NCBI RefSeq assembly: GCF_900996235.1
Contig: NZ_CAAJGM010000110.1
Span: forward strand, 62,001-126,000
Length of the DNA stretch: 64,000 nt
Reading direction: 5' to 3'
DNA from: Paraburkholderia sp. BCC1885
Lineage (GTDB): Bacteria > Pseudomonadota > Gammaproteobacteria > Burkholderiales > Burkholderiaceae
Under the pieces are notes generated by a model. The model searched no databases, was not told the origin of the DNA, and was given only the letters and a program-made list of their open reading frames with translations. Every line of letters starts with the position of its first letter. Within the stretch, counting starts at the first letter, position 1. Shown in pieces: positions 52,139-60,127 of this stretch. The position numbers and the translations under genes are program-made.

Positions 52139-52762
52139 TTATTGCTTGCCTGAAGCGAGTTGCTGGTTTCGTCCGGTGAGAAACTGGATCAGGCCGTCCA
52201 CACCGCTTTGCTGGATCTTGTCGCTGAACTGCTGCCGGTACGTCTGGATCAGCCAGACGCCCAGCACGTTGATGTCATAAAGGCGCCAGCCCTGCGGCGT
52301 GCTGTAGAGCCGGTAGTCGATCTCGGCCGGTTCGCCGTTGCGGGTGGCGATCGTGCGCACCACGGCGTCCGTATCGGTCGGGGCGATATGGACCGGCGGA
52401 TAGTCGATCTGCAAGTCCGGGCGCAACTGGCCAATCGCCCCCGAATAGGTGTAGATCAGCAGCATCTTGAACTGCTCGACCAGTTGCTGCTGCTGCGCGG
52501 GTGTCGCCGTGCGCCAGTAGCGTCCCATCGCAAACGAGGTGGTGCGGCGAAAATCGGTGTAGGGAAGAATGTCGCGGTTGACGATATCCATGATGCGCGG
52601 AATATCGTCCGGCTCGATCGCCTTGGTGCGGACTTCGTCTAGAACCTGTTGCGTCGCGGTCTTGATCAGAAGTTGCGGATTCGATTGGTCTACCTGCGCG
52701 TGCGCCGCACCGCCGAACCAGAGCAACACCGCGCAAAGCGTCAATAGAGAACGAGCCTTCAT
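52139..52762 (-). CDS. MlaC-family phospholipid-binding protein
   Basis: A 207-residue protein with a signal peptide (MKARSLLTLCAVLLWFGGAAHA). LIKTATQQVLDEV, IMDIVNRDILPYTDFRRTTSFAMGRYWRTATPAQQQQLVEQFKMLLIYTYSGAI and YDINVLGVWLIQTYRQQF follow the MlaC/Ttg2D pattern. MlaC carries phospholipids between the inner- and outer-membrane Mla complexes. No mlaA, B, D, E or F gene is adjacent, so it is an orphan or second copy. GAGG lies upstream of ATG 52762. Confidence 0.87.
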   Translation of the reverse strand: MKARSLLTLCAVLLWFGGAAHAQVDQSNPQLLIKTATQQVLDEVRTKAIEPDDIPRIMDIVNRDILPYTDFRRTTSFAMGRYWRTATPAQQQQLVEQFKMLLIYTYSGAIGQLRPDLQIDYPPVHIAPTDTDAVVRTIATRNGEPAEIDYRLYSTPQGWRLYDINVLGVWLIQTYRQQFSDKIQQSGVDGLIQFLTGRNQQLASGKQ

Positions 52763-52953
52763 ATGAGGAATCCTCGCTGAGAGTGGGTTGACATGCTGCC
52801 GCCAAGTATCGCCCATCTGAGGCCCGGGCATCTCGCGGCGGTCCTTCACCCTCTGCGGCTCTCCGGGGTTGGCGCCGCATCCCGCTAATTCCCGTCTAAT
52901 TTTCCGCGCTCAAGATGTCCTCATCGAAAACGAAATCAGAGGATGTGGACATC

Positions 52954-53502
52954 ATGAAACTCGCCAGAATCGCACGCACCGCCTTGCCCATCGGCCTTGT
53001 CGCCGTGGCCCTCACCGGTTGCGCCGTCATGCCGCCAAGCGGCCCCTCCGTGGTCGCCCTGCCGCCCAGCGGCAAACCGCTGAACGTGTTCCAGCAGGAA
53101 GACTACGCCTGCCGCGACTACGCATTCCGCTCGGACGATGCCGGCGCGCCCGCTCACAGCAGCCTGCCGGAAGGAGTCGGCAGCAGCGCAATCGGCACGG
53201 TCGGCGGTGCGGCAGCGGGCGCGCTGCTCGGGGCCGCGGCGGGCAACGCCGGGGTCGGCGCGGCCATCGGTGCGGGCGCGGGTCTGCTGTTCGGCAGCGC
53301 GGTGGGCGCAAATAACGCACAAGCCGGTTCGGCCAGTCTGCAGGCGCGCTATGACGCGGCTTACTCGCAATGCATGGCCTCGAAGGGCAACACCATTTCG
53401 CAGCCGGCCGTCTATACCACGATCGCTCCGCCGCCTGTGGCCTATGCGCCGGCGCCGGTCGTCTACGGCTATCCGCAGCGCTTCGGCTACTGGTCTTACT
53501 GA
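52954..53502 (+). CDS. Glycine-zipper lipoprotein
   Basis: A 182-residue protein from ATG 52954. The signal peptide ends LTGC (lipobox). A central Gly-rich zipper GTVGGAAAGALLGAAAGNAG and GAAIGAGAGLLFGSAVG follows, then a Tyr/Pro-rich tail (VYTTIAPPPVAYAPAPVVYGYP). Gly-zipper lipoproteins sit in the outer membrane; function is unknown. It diverges from mlaC. Confidence 0.83.
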   Translation: MKLARIARTALPIGLVAVALTGCAVMPPSGPSVVALPPSGKPLNVFQQEDYACRDYAFRSDDAGAPAHSSLPEGVGSSAIGTVGGAAAGALLGAAAGNAGVGAAIGAGAGLLFGSAVGANNAQAGSASLQARYDAAYSQCMASKGNTISQPAVYTTIAPPPVAYAPAPVVYGYPQRFGYWSY

Positions 53503-53614
53503 AGGCCGCAGCTCATTTTCATCTCACTCTGCCGCGCGATGATGCGGCCAATGGATCACGAACGACGCCAAATCGCTGCCGTGACCCGCTCATCCACTCA
53601 ATGAGGTATCCGAA

Positions 53615-54118
53615 ATGTTCAGGAAGATTCTGGTTGCAGTCAGTACCCGCTCCACCGATGCCGTGCTGATGTCCGCCATCGAAACCGCCCGCAAATACGA
53701 GGCGCAGATTGTCGCGCTGCATGTCGTCGATCCCTCGCCCTGCTATATGGGTGCGGCCGACTACAACTTCGGCCTGGCCGTCGAAGCCATGGAGGCGCAC
53801 GGACGCGAAGTCGTCACGCATCTCAGGAATGTGCTGGACGTGTATGGACAAACGGCGGAGGTTCGCATGCTGACGCTGCCGCTGGCGGGCGTGACGGTGG
53901 GCCGCGCGATCGCGACCGTAGCCGAAGAGACGGGCGCCGACCTGGTGATGCTCGGCGAACGGAGTTCGTCGCGCTGGCGCTGGCTGAAAGAGGACGTGAC
54001 AGCGGAAGTCATGCGCTGCTCCAGCAGCCCGATCCGGATTGCCAGCGGGCAGCCCGCCGTTGCTCCGGGGCATCAGGTAGGCCCGCACTGGAAAGGTGTT
54101 TCGACCGCGCGCGGTTGA
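53615..54118 (+). CDS. Universal stress protein (UspA family)
   Basis: A 167-residue single-domain protein: MFRKILVAVSTRSTDAVLMSAIETARKYEAQIVALHVVD at the start, then the later TGADLVMLGERSSSRWRWLKEDVTAEVMRCSSSPIRI. The latter resembles the nucleotide-binding G-x2-G-x9-G(S/T) loop but with Gly replaced in part, so ATP binding is doubtful. It starts 112 bases after the lipoprotein gene. Confidence 0.88.
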   Translation: MFRKILVAVSTRSTDAVLMSAIETARKYEAQIVALHVVDPSPCYMGAADYNFGLAVEAMEAHGREVVTHLRNVLDVYGQTAEVRMLTLPLAGVTVGRAIATVAEETGADLVMLGERSSSRWRWLKEDVTAEVMRCSSSPIRIASGQPAVAPGHQVGPHWKGVSTARG

Positions 54119-54223
54119 TTGCATGGCCACTGCGGTGACCTCGCGCACAACTTCGCAGATAACCTCTCGGATAACTTCGCAGAATGCGGCGCGGCATGGC
54201 GTGGCCCGGCCACGCCGGCAGAT

Positions 54224-54472
54224 TCAACCCGCCGCGCCCGCGCCCGTCACGTTGGAATCGTTTTTACGCTGGACCGGCAGCATGCCCTGCTTCTGCATGG
54301 CGGAGATGACGTCGTCGACCAGCACGTCGTCGAGCAGCCGTCGACCGTCGCGCTCACGGCGAGCATTGGTGCGGTCGATGGCGCGTTGCAGATCGGACAT
54401 CTCGGCGGCGATAAAAATGGCGAGTCCGTAGCCATATCGCTCGGCGAGTGCTTTGTCGAAAAAGTGTTTCAT
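54224..54472 (-). CDS. Small hypothetical protein
   Basis: An 82-residue charged helical protein (MKHFFDKALAERYGYGLAIFIAAEMSDLQRAIDRTNARRERDGRRLLDDVLVDDVISAMQKQG, described here only by its ends MKHFFDKALAERY and VISAMQKQG). No strong ribosome-binding site. I do not recognise the family. It is likely coding because of its composition and convergent position after the stress protein. Confidence 0.5.
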   Translation of the reverse strand: MKHFFDKALAERYGYGLAIFIAAEMSDLQRAIDRTNARRERDGRRLLDDVLVDDVISAMQKQGMLPVQRKNDSNVTGAGAAG

Positions 54473-54620
54473 GCTGTCGCTGTCGATCAACTGGGTGCAT
54501 CGATAAAGTCGGCGTTGTCATTTCAGGTTCGCACCCCGCGAATCTGAAATAGCTCATACGCCGCGCCGTATAGCGTGTTTTCGCCTATAAAGCGGTTATC
54601 GACCGTGCGGCTAAAAAGCT

Positions 54621-55562
54621 TTAGGGCTGGGTGATGAAGCGTTCCCGGCATACCGTCAGCGTCAATTGACGCAGCCAACGGTGAACCGGATCCACCTCTA
54701 AACGGGGATGCCACATCTGCGATACCGTGATCTCCCCGGTCGTCACGGGAAGCTCGAAGGTGTAAGCGGCAGCGCATCCGCAGGCGGGCGATTCCTGCTG
54801 TCCGGCTTGCTTGCCCATGCACGACGCGGGCACCAGCGCGATCAGATCGGATGCGCGGGCCACGGCGAGTGCGGCGTGAAAACCCGGAACGACGGCGATT
54901 ATAGTGCGTTCCAGTCCGAGGGTCGCCAATGCCTCGTCGACGGGACCGTTCGCGCGGCCGCGCCGTGAAGCAACCACGTGGCCGAAAGCCGTATAGCGTT
55001 CGGCTGTCACCTCGCGTTCCATCGCCAGCGGATGCCCCTGCCTGACGACGCCGACAAAACGGTCACGGAACAACGCCTGCACCCGCACCTCCGGTCCCAT
55101 TTCACTCAACACGCCAATCTCAAGATCAGCCGAGCCGTCGCGCAGATACGCCGCCGTCTTCTCGAGCTTCGGCGCAAAACGCAGACGCACGAGGGGCGCG
55201 ATGGCGGTCGCGGCGGCGATCAGCGACGCGCCGAAGGCCTCCACGAAACCGTCATTGGCGCGAATGGTGAAGGTGCGCTGCAGCGTGGAGAAATCCGGCT
55301 CTATGGATGACGGGCGCAATACGGCGCGCGCCTCATGAACCACGTTCTGCGTGCGTTGCCGCAGCGCCTGCGCGTGCGGCGTCAATACCATGCGGCGTCC
55401 CGCCCGCACCAGCAAAGGGTCGCCGGTTACCTCGCGAAGCCGGCTCAAGGTCCGGCTCATTGCCGAGGCGCTCAAACCCAGCCGACGCGCAGCGCCGGCC
55501 ACGCTGCCGTCGGCAAGCAAAACGTCGAGTGCAACCAGCAGGTTCAGATCGGCTTCAGGCAT
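54621..55562 (-). CDS. LysR family transcriptional regulator
   Basis: A 313-residue protein from ATG 55562. The winged helix-turn-helix is DLNLLVALDVLLADGSVAGAARRLGLSASAMSRTLSRLRE, with the VRAGRRMVLTPHA wing. The ligand-binding domain follows. It diverges from an SDR gene over about 170 bases, the usual sign that a LysR regulator controls its neighbour. The co-inducer is unknown. Confidence 0.92.
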   Translation of the reverse strand: MPEADLNLLVALDVLLADGSVAGAARRLGLSASAMSRTLSRLREVTGDPLLVRAGRRMVLTPHAQALRQRTQNVVHEARAVLRPSSIEPDFSTLQRTFTIRANDGFVEAFGASLIAAATAIAPLVRLRFAPKLEKTAAYLRDGSADLEIGVLSEMGPEVRVQALFRDRFVGVVRQGHPLAMEREVTAERYTAFGHVVASRRGRANGPVDEALATLGLERTIIAVVPGFHAALAVARASDLIALVPASCMGKQAGQQESPACGCAAAYTFELPVTTGEITVSQMWHPRLEVDPVHRWLRQLTLTVCRERFITQP

Positions 55563-55731
55563 GCCCGATCGTAGCATCAAGCGCCGGGACATGGCGTTTG
55601 GTGCAGCGTATCAGTGCAACCGCTGCGTCTTCCGCCACGTCAGCCGCGCCGATATATTGGGTGTACCGGTTCGCGACCGCGCGTGGCGCATCCAACCCGC
55701 GTCCGGGCGGTCTCACTCACACGGAGTTTTC

Positions 55732-56436
55732 ATGCAAGACGCCTCTACACAGAAAACCGTCCTTCTCGTTGGTGCATCCCGTGGTCTCGGATTCGCCATG
55801 GTCGAGGAATATCTCAAACGCGGCTGGCGGGTGATCGCCACCGGCAGGGTTCACTCCGTGGACCGGCTGCGCCAACTCCCGGCAAGCACCCAAGGCGCGC
55901 TGGAAGTCGAAGCGGTCGATATCACGGTGCCCGAGCAGGTGGCCGCATTGCATGGTCGTCTCAAGGACCGCCAGGTGGACGTGCTTTTCGTCAACGCCGG
56001 CGTCAAAAACGACGACGGTGAAACGATCGCCGATGTCTCGACCGAGGAATTCGTGCGCGTCATGGTGACCAACGCGCTGAGCCCAATGCGGGTTATCGAG
56101 GCATTTCAGGACCTGGTGCGGCCGGACGGGACACTTGGCGTCATGTCATCCGGTCAAGGCAGTCTTACCAACAACACGAACGGCAACTATGAGGTTTATC
56201 GCAGCAGCAAGGCGGCCCTCAACATGCTGATGCGCAGTTTTGCGGCGCGCCACCAGGGCGAGCCGAAAACCTTGCTTTTGATGGCGCCAGGCTGGGTCAG
56301 AACAGAGACGGGCGGCCCTGACGCGCGCCTGAGTATCGAGGAAAGCATCCCGAACCTGCTCGACACGATGGAGGCTTACGCCGGACGCGCCGGCTTGCAT
56401 TATCTGGACTACCTGGGAAGAGTCGTTCCGTGGTGA
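55732..56436 (+). CDS. SDR family oxidoreductase, target of the divergent LysR regulator
   Basis: A 234-residue short-chain dehydrogenase with GASRGLG, NAGV, the MSSGQGS active-site region and YRSSK. ACGGAG lies before ATG 55732. It resembles the C-factor-like or sniffer-type SDRs. The substrate is unknown. Confidence 0.88.
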   Translation: MQDASTQKTVLLVGASRGLGFAMVEEYLKRGWRVIATGRVHSVDRLRQLPASTQGALEVEAVDITVPEQVAALHGRLKDRQVDVLFVNAGVKNDDGETIADVSTEEFVRVMVTNALSPMRVIEAFQDLVRPDGTLGVMSSGQGSLTNNTNGNYEVYRSSKAALNMLMRSFAARHQGEPKTLLLMAPGWVRTETGGPDARLSIEESIPNLLDTMEAYAGRAGLHYLDYLGRVVPW

Positions 56437-56460
56437 GCGGCATGCAGACGCGAACGGGGA

Positions 56461-56617
56461 CTCCACCCTTTAACGCGTCGGTAGCCAGCCAGACATACCG
56501 GGCGCGGGTGCAAGCGAGGATGAAAAGCCGGTCGACAAGACCGATTGCGGTGAAAGACGCCAGCGTCGCGACGATAAGGGATATGGCGACCAATCCCAGG
56601 TTGTAATTGCTTTGCAT
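56461..56617 (-). pseudogene. 5' fragment of an MHYT-domain sensor gene
   Basis: On the minus strand, MQSNYNLGLVAISLIVATLA and FTAIGLVDRLF match the first helices of MHYT-domain signalling proteins, then WLATDALKGG replaces the expected GA-x-GxGIWSMHF segment. No MHYT motif or further helices follow; the sequence runs into the 3' end of the SDR gene. It is therefore a truncated relic of a cyclic di-GMP or histidine-kinase-type sensor. Confidence 0.7.
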
Positions 56618-57200
56618 TGCCTGGCGCGGCTTTTTACTAAAGCTCAATTAGTGGTATTGAACAAATAACCTCGCACGGTCTCTCAGTCGGCAAAGCACTT
56701 AGCTCTGCGAATTTCACGGGCCCATAAAACGAAATTCGGAGATGCAGCACGGCTTAAGGTAAAGCAGTGTTGTTATGAGAACAAGCCGATTGGAAATTCA
56801 TTTATGCAGTCAGGCCGGGCAAGGGCCTCCGGCAACCGGCCGATACCGGTTGCACGGCCAGCCCTCGGGTCAGTCCGACAACGCCCTTTCATCACGTTGA
56901 CAAGTCCCCGCGTTACCCTGCCAATTTCAGTGGACGCCGAAAGCGCTGAGCGCGTCGCCAGCATATCTATTTAGATTCGTTTAAATTGTCGGGTGGCGCG
57001 AAAGCCCAGGGTGGGCAGGCGACCCGGAATCAAGGGCAAAATCCGCGAATTTCGCTGCCGGCAATATGAAATGCATTTGTAATGAAATAGATTGAAATAT
57101 GTAAGTCATATAAATTCATATGACGTTTACTAAAATCTCCGGTCCGAATGGACCGCCAAAGTTCATACGGCAACGTTCTTTACAGGAAGCACGCCCGAAT
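56618..57200. other. Long leader/intergenic region before the RND operon (about 580 bases)
   Basis: No convincing gene. The part from 57061 is strongly AT-rich and contains AAATGCATTT (57069-57078) and the 20-bp inverted repeat listed separately, so the efflux promoter is likely here. An arm pair GAATTTC/GAAATTC with a 15-base spacer lies near 56708-56736. Confidence 0.5.
57105..57124. promoter_or_regulatory. Inverted repeat GTCATAT-N6-ATATGAC, putative TetR operator
   Basis: Seven-base perfect arms in an AT-rich block, about 80 bases before the chosen start of the outer-membrane factor gene. Its size fits TetR-family operators, and a TetR regulator is encoded at the end of the operon. It overlaps the ATG at 57120, which argues against that ATG being the true start. 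Confidence 0.6.
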
Positions 57201-58781
57201 ATGGATTCGCCACCTGCTGTTAGCACCTGTTTCAAGTTTTCGTCGCAATCTTTGGGGAGCTTCCAGCGATGCCTCGCCATCGCAGCCGCGTTGTGCGTCA
57301 GCGCTTGCGCCGTCGGTCCCGATTACCACAAACCCACCATCCAGGTTCCTGAGAGCTTCAAGGAAGGAACGGACTGGCAACGCGCGCAGGCAAACCCGCA
57401 AGGTTCGCTGTCGAGCGACTGGTGGACGGCCTATCACGACGACAAGCTGACCGATCTGATCCAGCAGTCGCAAAAAGCCAACCAGTCGATTGCCGCCTCG
57501 GAAGCCGCTTACCGGTTGGCGCAAGCCATCGTGCAGGCGAACACGGCGAGCCTCTTTCCGGTCGTGAGCGCCGATTTCTCGGGTTCGCGCACCGGCATCG
57601 GGCCTAACGCCACGTCTTCCGGTTCGCTGGGCGGCGGCAGCACCGCGGCCGCCGAAGGCCATGGCGTATTCAATAGCGTCAGCGCCAGCGTCGCGGCAAG
57701 CTGGGAACTCGACCTGTGGGGCTCGATCCGCCGTCAGATCGAAGCCGCCAAGGGCAGCGCCGAAGCCAGCGATGCACAGTTGGCCGGCGAGCGCCTGTCC
57801 ATCGCGTCGACGCTCGCGGTCGACTATTTCGAGCTGCGCGCGGCCGATGTCGATATCCAGTTGCTCAAGCAGCAGCAGGACATCGACAACCGCATTCTCG
57901 ACATGACGCAAGCCGCGTTCAAACAGGGCGAGGCATCGAGCGACCAGGTACTCGACGCGCAGGACACGCTCGAACTCGTCATCGCCGATCTGCAGACCAC
58001 GGAGACCTCGCGCGAGCAGGACGAGCACGCCATTGCGGTGCTGGTCGGCGTGCCGCCGGAAAGCTTCGCGCTGCCGGTGGACCCGTCGTATGCGTTCGCG
58101 CTGCCCGACGTGCCGCTCGCGCTGCCGTCGCAACTGCTCGAACGGCGCTATGACGTCGTCAGCGCCGAGCGCACCGCCGCTTCCGCCAACGCGCAGATCG
58201 GCGTGGCAATCGCGGCGTTCTTCCCGACGCTCACGCTGTCGGCGCAAGGCGGCTTCCAGCACAACACGCTGGCGCACCTGTTCTCGCTGCCGAGCCGCGT
58301 CTGGACGCTGGGTCCGGATCTCGCTTCGACGATCTTCGACGGCGGCGCCCGTACCGCGGCCGTGCACGAAGCGCGCGCCACTTACGATGAGGACGTCGCG
58401 AACTATCGCAACACGGTACTGACCGCGTTCCAGACCGTCGAAGACAGCCTTTCGTCGGTCAATCATCTGAAGCAGCAGCAATCGGCCTTCGCCAATATCC
58501 TCAAGCGCAACCAGCAGTTGTTCGCGAGCGAGCAGGCGCAGTTCCAGGTCGGTTCGGCCAGCCAGCAGGAGCTGTTGACCGAGCAGCTCACGCTGCTCCA
58601 GGCTCAGCAGAACCTGAGCGACACGCAGGCGCTGCTGACGCAGAGCAGTGTGACGCTGATCAAGAACCTGGGCGGCGGCTGGCAGTGGGACGACGCCAAG
58701 GCGGCGCTCGCCACCAGCCAGGACCCACCGGCCGCCAGCACCGCACCGCCCCAGAAGCTCGAAGCCGTCTCGTTGAAATGA
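57201..58781 (+). CDS. Outer-membrane factor of RND efflux system (OprM type lipoprotein)
   Basis: A 526-residue protein from ATG 57201. A signal region ends with the lipobox SACAVGPDY, then KPTIQVPESF. The two-fold TolC-like repeat pattern is visible: SIAASEAAYRLAQAIVQANTASLFPVVSADFS and SANAQIGVAIAAFFPTLTLSAQGG. It should form the outer-membrane tunnel of the pump encoded by the next two genes. An earlier ATG (57120) is possible but overlaps the operator candidate. Confidence 0.93.
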   Translation: MDSPPAVSTCFKFSSQSLGSFQRCLAIAAALCVSACAVGPDYHKPTIQVPESFKEGTDWQRAQANPQGSLSSDWWTAYHDDKLTDLIQQSQKANQSIAASEAAYRLAQAIVQANTASLFPVVSADFSGSRTGIGPNATSSGSLGGGSTAAAEGHGVFNSVSASVAASWELDLWGSIRRQIEAAKGSAEASDAQLAGERLSIASTLAVDYFELRAADVDIQLLKQQQDIDNRILDMTQAAFKQGEASSDQVLDAQDTLELVIADLQTTETSREQDEHAIAVLVGVPPESFALPVDPSYAFALPDVPLALPSQLLERRYDVVSAERTAASANAQIGVAIAAFFPTLTLSAQGGFQHNTLAHLFSLPSRVWTLGPDLASTIFDGGARTAAVHEARATYDEDVANYRNTVLTAFQTVEDSLSSVNHLKQQQSAFANILKRNQQLFASEQAQFQVGSASQQELLTEQLTLLQAQQNLSDTQALLTQSSVTLIKNLGGGWQWDDAKAALATSQDPPAASTAPPQKLEAVSLK

Positions 58782-58899
58782 AGCTGCCCTGATCCCTTTT
58801 GTTCGGACGCCGCGATGCGTCGATCGGACTGTGGAGATCGCGTCGCATGCTGTCTGGCACCTCCTTCCACGCAGTTACGCAAGAAAAAACGGAGTATCG

Positions 58900-60117
58900 A
58901 TGAAGCCGCCCCCGCTACGCATGCCCTTGCTGTGCCTGGGACTGATTGCCCTCGCCGCCCTGGCCGCCTGCGAAAAAACCAAGCCATCCGCCCCTCCTGC
59001 GCCGAAAGTCGGTTTCGTGAAGGTGCAAACCCAGAACGTGCCGCTCACGCGGCAACTGGTTGGCCGTCTGTCGCCGTATTACAGCGCCAATGTCACGGCA
59101 CGCGTCTCCGGCGTGCTGCTGCGGCGCGTCTATACGGAAGGCAGCCAGGTGCAGCAAGGCCAGTTGCTGTTCCAGATCGACCCGACGTTCTACAAGACCC
59201 AGCTCGATAACGACCTCGCGCTAATGGCGCAGGACCAGGCGACCTACATCAACGACAAGGTCACCGCCCAGCGCAACCGCACGTTGCTGCCGGTCGGCTC
59301 GGTTTCGCAACAGACCGTCGACAACTCGGACGCCGCCGAACGCAGCGCCCTCGCCAAGGTGAAGGCCGACGAGGCCACCGTGGAAAGCGCCAAGGTCAAC
59401 CTCGCCTACACCCGCGTGACTTCGCCGATCACCGGCATCGCCGGCCAGCAGCTCGTCACGCAAGGCGCCGTGGTGGGCAGCAGCACCAGCGACGCCGGCT
59501 CCAGCGGCACCTTGCTGACCACGGTTCAGACCATCGATCCGGTCTACGTCAACTTCACCATCAGCGCGGCTGAACTGGTGACGCTGCGCCAGGCGCAAAC
59601 CAGCGGTTCGGTGGCGCTCTCGCAGCAGAATCACACCAGCGTGCAGATCAGCCTGCCCAACGGCAGCCAGTACAGCAGCGTCGGCACGCTCGACTTCTCC
59701 GACGTCGCCGTGAACGCCACGACCGGCGCGGTGAATCTGCGCGCGGTGGTCGCCAATCGCGAGCACGTCCTGCTGCCGGGCATGTACGTCACCCTCACGG
59801 CTAACTTCGGACAACAGAATAACGTCATCCTCGTGCCGCAGCAGGCACTGCAGCGCGACACCATCGGCGCTTATCTGCTGACCGTGGGTCCGGACAACAA
59901 GGCGGTGCGCAAGGACGTCGTCGCCGACGACAGCGACGGCAACAACTGGATCATCACCAAGGGGCTGAATGACGGCGACCAGGTCATCGTGTCGGGCCTG
60001 CAAAGCGCACGTGAAGGACAGCCGGTAGACCCGTCCGCGTGGCAACCGCCAGCGGCCGCTTCGGCTGCTGCAGCAGCGTCGGCGCCGGCAGTAGCGGCCG
60101 CCGGCAAAGCGCAATAG
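58900..60117 (+). CDS. RND efflux membrane fusion protein (AcrA/MexA type)
   Basis: A 405-residue lipoprotein: signal MKPPPLRMPLLCLGLIALAALAAC, then VKVQTQNVPLTRQLVGRLSPYYSANVTARVSGVLLRRVYTEGSQVQQGQLLFQID, the lipoyl-barrel start of AcrA proteins. The hairpin and beta-barrel follow. It bridges the pump and the outer-membrane factor. The Ala-rich end is low complexity. ACGGAG precedes ATG 58900. Confidence 0.94.
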   Translation: MKPPPLRMPLLCLGLIALAALAACEKTKPSAPPAPKVGFVKVQTQNVPLTRQLVGRLSPYYSANVTARVSGVLLRRVYTEGSQVQQGQLLFQIDPTFYKTQLDNDLALMAQDQATYINDKVTAQRNRTLLPVGSVSQQTVDNSDAAERSALAKVKADEATVESAKVNLAYTRVTSPITGIAGQQLVTQGAVVGSSTSDAGSSGTLLTTVQTIDPVYVNFTISAAELVTLRQAQTSGSVALSQQNHTSVQISLPNGSQYSSVGTLDFSDVAVNATTGAVNLRAVVANREHVLLPGMYVTLTANFGQQNNVILVPQQALQRDTIGAYLLTVGPDNKAVRKDVVADDSDGNNWIITKGLNDGDQVIVSGLQSAREGQPVDPSAWQPPAAASAAAAASAPAVAAAGKAQ

Positions 60118-60127
60118 GAGCCACGAC

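Noticed and set aside
57180..58481. A minus-strand open frame of 433 codons opposite the outer-membrane factor
   Set aside because: Composition is that of an antisense shadow (Arg/Asp/Val-rich) and the plus strand encodes an unmistakable OprM-type protein.
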